Positions 56,503-64,000 of a stretch of DNA of 64,000 nt are shown piece by piece. A program made the translations under genes and the position numbers. The notes beneath the pieces were generated by a model. That model searched no databases. It worked only from the letters and a program-made list of their open reading frames with translations, and was not told the origin of the DNA. The stretch lies in assembly GCF_000003815.2 (NCBI RefSeq), contig NC_049997.1:15996665-16060664 (forward strand), written 5' to 3'. Source of the stretch: Branchiostoma floridae (taxonomy: Eukaryota; Chordata; Leptocardii; Amphioxiformes; Branchiostomatidae). Positions within the stretch are counted from its first letter, which is position 1. Each line of letters begins with the position of its first letter.

Positions 56503-57619
56503 TACTTCAAATTCCAATCGCTATACATGCATTGACACACATAAAATGCAACCACAAAGATTTTACCACTCTTTTTTGTTAACCATATTTCCTGCAAAAC
56601 TTAGACTAGCGCTACAGACAGAAATACAATGAAAACATAACACCTAAAATGCTCAAAATGCTCTTCAACCATTTGCTGGGATATTGTTTTTTTAAATGTC
56701 ACTAAGACAACGAGTCCATTACGACCATCAACAAACCGTGAGGCATGTGACACCGCCCACTGTTTGTTTTTCAAGGCTCGTCTGACTGAAATGGGTCACA
56801 CAATCCGCTTGTTTTGGCGCGAAAACACGGTTACCAAGGCGGGCCAATGAAAATACTGTTTGCATGTGACGCCACGTCTGTTGTCTCGTTGTAAGCCAAT
56901 GAAAGAACACAATAAAAGCAGGGCGGAAAAAATTGCCAGTGATTCATTGGCAACCGTAGTATAGATGCCTTAGAAAGAGGGAGGAAGACAAAGAAAGGAA
57001 GAAAAAATCAGGACAAATTAATCTTGAATAAGAGACGGTATTCATAATCAAGCCAACGTGCTCTAAGTTGTGCTAAATAACGACTGAGTCTGATCTAATA
57101 TGATCATAAAATTTACACAAAAGTTGTTTTGGCTCAAAAGCCCACATGATACCAAAAGGATTTGAACGTTAAGGTTTTCTTTTATTACTGACAAAATTAG
57201 GAAGGAAAGTTTCGACATTGGAGCGATAGGTCCGTCGAACGTGTACGTTCTTCGGACCTGCCTGATGAGTCATTAAGTGATGCTAGACGCTGGCGGTCAT
57301 AGAGGGCCTCTAGCGGATGGTGACGTATTGCAGTTATAAATGTTCTAATATCGTTTGACTCGTCATATGTGGACGATATTTTTCAAATTGCTTAAAGAAC
57401 AACTGTAATTTAAAAATACAGCAAAACATCTCCAGCAAAACAACGTTTTTTTTAATTCTATGTCAAACTAGATTTATGTTTCCTCATTAACCCTAAGGTA
57501 CAGCAAAACATTTGTATGAGACCATAAATGCTCTTTCTTTAATAGACAATATTCTTGCAGTGTCGTTCACTGGATTTGACCTTGACAAGGTCTGAAGACA
57601 GGAACCTCTCTTTCTAAGG
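55735..57619. other. intergenic DNA between convergent genes
   Basis: Contains the GT microsatellite below. ATTAAA on the - strand (57538-57543) is the likely poly(A) signal of the ependymin-type gene. Otherwise no exon is seen. Confidence 0.45.
56364..56502. repeat. GT microsatellite
   Basis: Long (GT)n with TATG and TCTG interruptions. Confidence 0.95.
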
Positions 57620-57652
57620 TCAGGGTTGAACATGTCCGAACAGTAGTGGTTC
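57620..57652 (-). CDS. EPDR1-like: probable last exon of ependymin-related gene
   Basis: Acceptor TCTCTCATTTACACACAG, then ten codons ([10 protein letters not shown]) and TGA. ATTAAA follows about 80 nt downstream. The short tail is plausible for the family but has no motif. Confidence 0.45.
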   Translation of the reverse strand, partial: EPLLFGHVQP

Positions 57653-60600
57653 CTGTGTGTAAATGAGAGAAAATGACTGAATAACGATTTGAACACTGAC
57701 CTTGTTAGTCGGGTCCCTGAGTACTAATCGCTGTACCTAATCGTGCGACATTGCAACAAGTCTTTTAATTCAACTGGAAAATCTATAAGGCCCGACTCAG
57801 CGAACACGTAAGCTTTTGATAAGATACATTGACAAATAAAAAAAAGGTTCGTGAAAATCTCGTACCTTTTTGAAAAGTTTTTAATTTCGGAGAATTTCAT
57901 ATGCCTTTTTGTAAACACTTATTTTGTGAAGAAGTTGTGTGATGGGCTTCGAGACTTAACTAGTGTGTGAAAGATAACTTAGATATCCTCTCAAGACAAA
58001 CCGAAAATAAAACATACACGTGAGGTAATACACAAATCTTACCACGGCGTTGTCCATGTCCCTGGGACATGGGGGACTGGGTATGTCGAACACGGAGGGG
58101 TCCCTGATGCCTTCAGTGATGTTGGTAAACCCAAAAATGGTCACATACGAATCTGAAAAGGAGAGAAGTAGACAACATTGGTCCTATAAATGAGTCACCT
58201 GTCACGAATGCTTGAGTGTATACCTATGACGTGAATGTTAGTGTGGCATCAGCAACGGGCTGGGATGCTGGGGTCTGGTATCCAGGCTAAGGCCACAGCA
58301 AGTAAATTTTATAGATGACATCCTCTGCAGACTGCAAAATAATGAGATAGGGCAAAGAAAAGATAGCAATCTTTTAAAATAGACACCATGAAAGTGGCGA
58401 CAAAAATTGAAGTGACAAAATGTGGCATCACAACCAACAAGGCATTCATTCCTGTATTCAAGAAGTACACTAGTGTGGTAGACTGGTATTACTAACCATG
58501 TTGGCAACTACACTTCTGGCTTCCATATTGGTGTCACTCGTGCAACTACTAGTATAGTATCCAGTAAGTTTCACTTCTACAGTCAAGGCTATCTCTCTAG
58601 TGTTGATGCTACATATAGAATACAACACGGTGTATTCCGTATCGCCCAAGGTATCAGCCCGACCGCGGGTCGGATCGCCCGAAGGCCGGAGGCCGGAGGG
58701 TGATCCGACCCGCGGGAGGGCTGAGACCGAGGGTGATGCGGAATACACCGTGTTATATTTTATTTATGTCATACCCACCTGAAAAAACACTGTTTTGATG
58801 CGAAATGCGCCAGAAGTTGAACAAATTTGTTGCCCTCGAAAAAAAAATTGTTGCAACAGTAATGTTCCAACGTCCGAATCAGGTATTCGAACTTTCGATG
58901 GCGCCGTACTCGGCCCACTCGAAACAGTTCGATTTATTCGAATGGAGCCCGTGTGATAACCCCGGGCCGTACGGAAAGTTACCAGCCGGTCCGGAACACC
59001 CGTATCGAACGTTTTCGCGTCACAGGTATGACATAAATACAATTATTAGGTTACAACACAACCTATATACCCATTTGGGTCTATCTGAACATCCATGAAG
59101 AAGAAAGAAATCTTTTCTTTTTTTCTGAAATCAGGCAAAAATTAATGAGCGCGCGGATGTCATTCATAAAATTTACTTGCTGTGGCCTAAGTCCTCTTTG
59201 GTTGAGGAGTGGTCATTTGAACATTTTAATACAATAGAAAGTCCATTTACGCCCCCACCCTTCAAACAAGGTACTAACGGACAACTCTCACCATAGTACT
59301 GTGTCTGTGAAACAGGTAGACAGTCGGGCATGGTAAACTGCATATACCCGTTAAAGCCAGGAAGGAAATTGCCCAGGTCGTACTGTTCCACCACGAGTCC
59401 GTCCGGTCCACCCATCTCGAATGTTGCAATCGCGGTGGCGTTATCTGTCAAACATTATTGTCCCTGTAGTATAGGCAGCTTGGTGGTACTAAAGCGATGA
59501 CTAGTAAACTATGACGGTACTGCAGCCATCAAACTTTCTTTTGTTTACCCACAGTTCTTGTGTTAATTCCTTGCTCACAAAATTAAAGCTTAACAACAGA
59601 GAAACCTACTTCAATTCCGTTGGCATGGACAGCATGGAAGTCAATAGACAGTTCAAGGGCTGCACTACCGCCATGGTTTACTAGTCGGCGCTACAGTACC
59701 GCCAAGATGCTCAATACTTCAGGTAAAATCTGGGAATTCTAACAGCTCGCTGATTGACAGCGGTAGGTGCAACAACAACACACTAGGAAATTGTTTACTC
59801 GTACAAATTATGTCATCTACTAATAGTTTTTCCAGGACATGAATTACATTTGAATGCAAATCGTAAAAAAAAAACACGTTCGATACAACTTTGATAATTC
59901 TTCTACAACATAATTGTGAAAGCTTCCATCTTGCTAATGTAATTGTACACACATCGGAGAATGTTGTAACTTTTGAATTGCGCATTGTGTGCATGCATGC
60001 ATGTGCACATTTCTCACAATATGCCGCCATCTTGGACCCTATCTAAAGCTTCTGACGTCACCTACATTTGTGACGTCATCTACACATGTGACGTCATATA
60101 CCCACACTAGACCAATAACATGAGTCCTACCTGGTCCCTGCATACGTACCTGGTATGCATCTCGGCATGGAATATGGCCAGGGATTGGTGTAGCATTGTC
60201 CTCCAGTAATCATGTACAATAGACCCTGCATGGAAAGAAAAATATTTAGACAACCCATGACATGCTTATCCTACATTTGAAATTAAAGAGATTCCCATAT
60301 TCTATAATTTGCCAGTGCAGTTTTGGACATCGCCATTGTAAATGAATTTGAACGTGTGATGACTGATCCCCATAGCCTCTTCCATGCTCAACAGGTCGAT
60401 GAAAATAGTAGACTTTGGCAAAATAGACAGATAGTATGAAAAAGAAGGAGTACAGTTTGCGACCAGCTAAGGCCTCTGGTGTGTTATCTGTCTATTAGGT
60501 AAATTTCTTTTATTCTACCGCCACGTGGAGCCGTGTAGAGGCCAAGCACACTTAAAACAAGGTAGCAACAAACATCTGCATGAACATCAACATCTAATAT

Positions 60601-61583
60601 ACCTTCATGCCCTAAATGTTTTTTTTCGCAAAACCTGTCACATTTCGTAATTGACAGGGACCATGAACATAGGCTAAATTGTGAATTTTAAATGGCCGCC
60701 ATGTTACCAACCTTGCCGTAGTCTTGCACTTGTCTGCTGCCTGTTTCTGGATACACCAGAGCGATCTTCTTCCTGTCAAAGTCGTACGACTCGATGGCGT
60801 AGCTTCCCGTGACCTCTATTGAACATGAGATGTAACCCGGTTTACCTTTGAGTGACCCTTAAGGTGGATTCACACATGCGTATATATTCAAGTCCGTTTG
60901 AGGTGCGTATGAAGCTCTTAGTCTCCACCAGGCTCCACAGGTCGCGGAAAAAATAGTACAAATTGGACAAACATAGATACATAACATGCCAGATGAGTTA
61001 GCTGACCGAGAAGTATGGTTAGCGACCCATCTAACTCGTTTGACATGTAACCTATTTACGTTTGTCCAATTTCTATTATTTTTCCAGTGACCTGTGGGGC
61101 CTGGTGGAGGTAAATACTCCCATGCGCGCCTCATACGGACTTAGATATTTACGCACGTGTGACCCCACCTTTACCGCTTTCTTTATGACGTCAACTGGCG
61201 AAAAGCGGTCGATTTGAGCATTTCATGGGTGCGAACACAAGGGGCGAAGTACAGTCTCCTGTTTGACTGGTCTGTTGGTAACTGGAGCCCACTGTTACAA
61301 GCAAACAACAGATCAAACAAAGAAAACAAGAGCTATGTGACACTCACAAAATGTCACCATTGCTTGTTCAGAACACGAGATAGTAGAATACGCTGCAGTA
61401 CCAATGAAACCCATGGGGGGGGGGGGGCAAAATATAATCATGTCTAGCTTTTGTTACACCCTACCAGCACACCAAGTCTGAAACCAATCCACTTAGCTGC
61501 TTTTTAGTTATATTGTTGACACACAAACACTAACACGAACACGTGCAGGCACACACGCACACGCACACGCACACACACACACA

Positions 61584-61623
<40 letters not shown>

Positions 61624-61954
61624 CACACGCGCGCACACGCACACACACACACACACACGCACACACACACACACAAACACACACACGCACACACACACAC
61701 AGGCGCGCGCGCACACACACACGCACACACACACACACACTCACACGCACGCACACACACACACATACTTACACACAAATGCTACTGAAGATTTAGCCTC
61801 CGTGGAAATTTCACGAAGATAACAAACTAAAGCCCACACAACTCACGGACTTTTCCCGCCACCGCTTTGGTTTCTTCTATGCCAACGAAGCTCTCCCACT
61901 GCGCGGGTGTACAACACTGTTCTCCTTGTACCACGGACACAGCCAGCAACAGTG
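57620..61954 (-). CDS. EPDR1-like: ependymin-related secreted glycoprotein (5' exon missing)
   Basis: Six exons (61954-61847, 60815-60712, 60225-60150, 59444-59292, 58152-58043, 57652-57620) join in one frame for about 194 residues. The first begins within a signal peptide ([15 protein letters not shown]); the start codon must lie in an upstream exon I could not identify. Family hallmarks in order: [46 protein letters not shown], and [12 protein letters not shown], the strongest signature of ependymin-related proteins. NAT (exon 4) and NIT (exon 5) are likely N-glycosylation sites, the second at the family's usual place. Ependymin-family proteins are secreted or lysosomal and bind hydrophobic ligands and extracellular matrix; the specific role here is unknown. 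Length fits the roughly 200-residue family. The last exon (10 codons) rests only on phase, acceptor and a nearby ATTAAA. Introns carry nested MITEs. Confidence 0.87.
58043..58152 (-). CDS. EPDR1-like: ependymin-related exon with DPSVF motif
   Basis: Acceptor ACTTCTCTCCTTTTCAG, donor CCGTG|GTAAGA. Encodes [20 protein letters not shown], then IPSPPC. Enters in phase 1, leaves in phase 0. Confidence 0.9.
58288..59190. mobile_element. MITE of the 15561 family split by a second MITE
   Basis: The left end TAAGGCCACAGCAAGTAAAT (58288) and right end ATTTACTTGCTGTGGCCTAA (to 59190) are those of the element at 15561-16031, and the left interior matches it closely (TGTGGCATCACAACCAACAA). The centre is occupied by the composite MITE at 58615-59037. 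All lie in one intron of the ependymin-related gene. Confidence 0.78.
58615..59037. mobile_element. composite MITE, second copy (nested)
   Basis: The hairpin head is AGAATACAACACGGTGTATT...GGAATACACCGTGTTATAT, with GGTCGGATCGCCC-GGGCGATCC-type inner stems. The body is bounded by TTTATGTCATACC (58763) and GGTATGACATAAA (to 59037). Same organisation as 40665-41058. Confidence 0.78.
59292..59444 (-). CDS. EPDR1-like: ependymin-related exon, central region
   Basis: Acceptor AATGTTTGACAG, donor CTATG|GTGAGA, symmetric phase 1-1, 153 nt. Encodes [12 protein letters not shown] to [12 protein letters not shown]. Confidence 0.88.
60150..60225 (-). CDS. EPDR1-like: ependymin-related exon, GxxY/C region
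   Basis: Acceptor TTTTTCTTTCCATGCAG, donor ACCAG|GTACGT; starts phase 0, ends phase 1. Encodes [20 protein letters not shown], then PRCIP. Confidence 0.87.
60712..60815 (-). CDS. EPDR1-like: ependymin-related exon, YDFDRKK region
   Basis: Acceptor ATGTTCAATAG (weak tract), donor GCAAG|GTTGGT (weak but phase-correct; GTAACA six bases on is out of phase). Encodes [20 protein letters not shown] to QVQDYGK. Confidence 0.82.
60861..61171. mobile_element. nested pair of MITEs in first visible intron of the ependymin-type gene
   Basis: The outer element has ends AAGGTGGATTCACACATGCG (60861) and ACGCACGTGTGACCCCACCT (to 61171), each followed inward by a CAAGTCCGTTTGAGG / CCTCATACGGACTTAG pair. The inner one (60923-61109) has CTCCACCAGGCTCCACAGGT and ACCTGTGGGGCCTGGTGGAG ends and an AATTGGACAAAC...GTTTGTCCAATT stem. 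The outer family starts again at 63936 at the window edge. Confidence 0.78.
61534..61770. repeat. CA microsatellite with CG interruptions
   Basis: Long (CA)n/(CG)n array in an intron of the ependymin-type gene; reading frames through it are artefacts. Confidence 0.95.
61847..61954 (-). CDS. EPDR1-like: ependymin-related exon, end of signal peptide and N-terminus
   Basis: Excellent acceptor CTTCTTTCTTTTCACCAAG, donor AGTCC|GTGAGT, symmetric phase 1-1. Encodes [20 protein letters not shown] then [15 protein letters not shown]. There is no in-frame ATG before the acceptor (an in-frame TAA lies just upstream), so the start codon is in another exon. Confidence 0.85.
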
Positions 61955-62004
61955 CTTGGTGAAAAGAAAGAAGTGAAAGACATGGTTACAAAGTTATACG
62001 TGTA

Positions 62005-62150
62005 CGAGGGGCGATCAATAAGTCCCCAGCCTGACCCAGAAATGATAAAGCACAGATTTCGAAGCAAGTATGAAATCTTTTATGAATGTGTACCAAATCC
62101 AAATTATTGTGACCATTGCTTTGCAGGCGACACAAAGTAACTGTAGGTAA
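62005..62150. mobile_element. possible mariner-like end
   Basis: CGAGGGGCGATCAATAAGTC resembles the terminal sequence of mariner-family elements, and the following ~140 bp is of different character from its flanks. The other end is not found. It lies 5' of the first identified ependymin exon. Confidence 0.35.
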
Positions 62151-62366
62151 GAGAGAAAAAAAAAACATTGACGATCATTGACAATTGAGCTTTGACCTGA
62201 GTTGTGCGGTGGGGAAATGAAAAAGGGAATTTACGATAAAGCGCCTTTTCTCCAAATTTTGGTTCAAATCTGGAGAATTTTGCAATTGGGTTACTTCTTA
62301 AGGTAGGGTCTAAGCTTTTCCCATTGTGGTCAAAATGTGTGCAGTACTAGTAGTTGACACACATAT
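62151..62366. other. intergenic or intronic DNA, nothing recognised
   Basis: No exon or repeat boundary. Confidence 0.4.
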
Positions 62367-62517
62367 TAGCCTGGAATCCAGCCGTGTTNNNNNNNNNNNN
62401 NNNNNNNNNNNNNNNNNNNNNNNNNNNNNNNNNNNNNNNNNNNNNNNNNNNNNNNNNNNNNNNNNNNNNNNNNNNNNNNNNNNNNNNNAAAGCACAACAC
62501 GGCTGGATTCCAGGCTA
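62367..62517. mobile_element. palindromic element bracketing an assembly gap
   Basis: TAGCCTGGAATCCAGCCGTG before and CACGGCTGGATTCCAGGCTA after the N run are perfect reverse complements, of the same family as 42909-43008. The 100 N (62389-62488) therefore replaces the loop of a hairpin element, probably only tens of bases long. Confidence 0.85.
62389..62488. other. assembly gap, 100 N
   Basis: Exactly 100 N within the hairpin element. Confidence 0.98.
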
Positions 62518-63935
62518 CACGTACACATATATACGCGTAAGTATAAATTGAGTTGTTAGGTCCTGCGGATGGATATTAAAGAAAACTGTGGGTTGTTTTT
62601 TTTTAGTTTAAGCCGGTAGACCGTGCTTTTGAATGGTCATAAAGAAGATCTAGAGAATATAACTTTCTGGTGGGGAAGAATGTTAAGACTGAATTTGGGG
62701 TTAGTAGTTTTAGTCAAAGACTTATTTTAGTGCATTTGAACATGGTTTCTCGTATAACAAGTTCGAAATATGGTCTCTGACCCGTATACTGTTAACACTG
62801 TACACAAACCAAATAGGGTTATCTTTACGCTGTGTATATATAACGGGGCCGCGCTAAGACGGTCCCCGTCGTAAGACGGCACGGATTTTTTGCTGATCTT
62901 ATCGTCCATAAGTACACCGTGTTTGTTACCACTGACTATGCTGATTACAAAGGTAAATAAACCAAGTCCATGCACACAACTTTAATTTGCATTCCAAGTA
63001 TACTTTAACATAGTTACTTCATGTTTTTTTAAAAACAGAATTCTAACAGTAAATTGTTGACAGTGCTGAATCACTGCAGTCACCGGCCTCTGCGTATTGG
63101 CGGCTCGTGTCGCTAACTATACGAACTCTTCCAAGCAGTCACACAACTGCCATGATACACATAAATAAAGCTCCATAAAACACTATGAATGTCTTGAAAT
63201 GTTTGTTGAGTAGAAAAGCAACCAAAAGGAAGCGACATAAACATTGCCACCATTGTACTCCTAAGGGAGTGTGGCCGTGAAGGGACTAGAGAACGCTCCA
63301 AAGATTTATTTGACTGTAACAAATGATTCGTGCTGTCTATGAAAATAAGGTTTGATATAGAGATGTAGATGATATTTTCATATAATCAGACAGAGTTTTG
63401 TTGATGTTGGCGGTGTCGTTTTTTCGTAATGGTGTTTTTAGTCGGGCATTCACAATCAGTGCATTTAGCCCATTGCCCGTAAAAACATCAGCTGGATTGT
63501 TCTAGGTACAGCCTTCCTCATGTGAGACAATAAGTACATACAGTCACGATTTTACTGTCAAAAGAAAGCTAAAATATCATGCTATTAATTTTTTTCTGTG
63601 TACTTAAATTTACCACTTACTTCTGAAGAGAGCAAAATGTAAAAAAAGCGTACCAAGTTTGGCACACTGTCCAGCGTAGCACAAAATTGGAAGGTTACAT
63701 ACACGAAATTGTCTCACAGTGTTTGCCGCTTGTAACACGCAGCGCGAAAGGTTCATGATTCACATGAATGCATTTCTTATTCAAGTATGTTGTTCAAGTC
63801 TATGTGTAAAAAAATTCAGTCATCAAAATTTGACCACTCTCAGGCAACTAGCGATGGAGCGCCATGAGTTTGAGCGCAAGAACAAGCGTACCGTGTTGGG
63901 GCACCCCCCGTTACATTACAAAGTAACTGTAAAGG
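62518..63935. other. DNA upstream of the ependymin-type gene, first exon not found
   Basis: I searched the - strand for an ATG, hydrophobic codons and a phase-1 donor without success. The best donor, TCAGAA|GTAAGT near 63619, has no signal-peptide ORF before it but could end a noncoding exon. GCTAAGACGG...CGTAAGACGGC repeats lie near 62852-62880. Confidence 0.4.
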
Positions 63936-64000
63936 GTGGTTCACACGTGCGTATATAGTCAAGGCCGTATGAGGTACTAGGTCCGTATGAAAGTTGACCA
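63936..64000. mobile_element. window-edge start of the 60861-type MITE
   Basis: AAGGGTGGTTCACACGTGCG, GTATATAGTCAAGGCCGTAT and GAGGT match the terminus of the element at 60861-61171. The rest lies beyond the window. Confidence 0.7.

Noticed and set aside
57493-57696. 67-codon frame overlapping the proposed last ependymin exon
   Set aside because: Its phase does not join the preceding exon's phase-0 donor; the short phase-correct tail was preferred.
61504-61788. Cys/Val and His/Thr polymers on both strands
   Set aside because: CA/CG microsatellite artefact.
61843-62067. Alternative frame starting at an ATG over the first ependymin exon
   Set aside because: It is shifted by one base from the frame carrying [10 protein letters not shown] and would read across a strong acceptor.

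Overview
This is animal nuclear DNA, most likely from a cephalochordate (amphioxus, Branchiostoma). The organism call is inference. It rests on split genes with GT-AG introns, Ly6/uPAR-type and ependymin-type secreted proteins, a very high density of small palindromic DNA transposons and tRNA-derived SINEs, and a dispersed 'GTGTTACGCC...GGTTATACCGGCTATA-GATACAGATACAG' motif that I associate with amphioxus. There is nothing bacterial here: no operons, ribosome-binding sites or CRISPR arrays. Two runs of exactly 100 N (34159-34258 and 62389-62488) are assembly gaps.

Layout. 1-26 kb is gene-poor and filled with transposon remnants: hAT-type, piggyBac-type and fold-back MITEs, tandem repeats and microsatellites. 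I see no supportable coding exon there, only two weak promoter-like patches (3.2 kb + strand, 13.7-14.0 kb - strand). 26.25-27.41 kb (+) holds an intronless-looking ORF for a 386-residue protein with a CxxCxxC cluster that I do not recognise. 27.4-34.2 kb is again repeats: three copies of one SINE-like family, a CA microsatellite, a second hAT MITE with a perfect 8-bp target duplication, and an 84-bp minisatellite.

The gene-bearing half starts at 35 kb. Two small Ly6/uPAR-domain genes lie tail to tail: one on + (35096-38353, 133 aa) and one on - (43489-40169, 130 aa). Each has a signal-peptide exon, a symmetric phase 1-1 exon with the first five domain cysteines, and a last exon with the second five, the 'DGCN' end motif and a GPI-anchor signal. 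A broken copy of the + gene's last exon lies antisense in intron 2 of the - gene. At 55093-55734 (+) a two-exon gene encodes a 76-residue predicted GPI-anchored protein whose body is a Thr-Thr-Ala-Ala-Ala repeat. At 61954-57620 (-) six exons encode an ependymin-related secreted glycoprotein; its first exon, with the start codon, was not found.

Four of the five recognised genes encode predicted secreted or GPI-anchored products. Those with a visible signal exon share a noncoding 5' exon, an acceptor 12-21 nt before the ATG, and a signal-peptide exon ending in phase 1. No pathway linking them is visible. The other notable material is mobile-element architecture: nested insertions, TIRs carrying iterated motifs, a piggyBac-type MITE with five CRE palindromes, and hairpins that coincide with an assembly gap.
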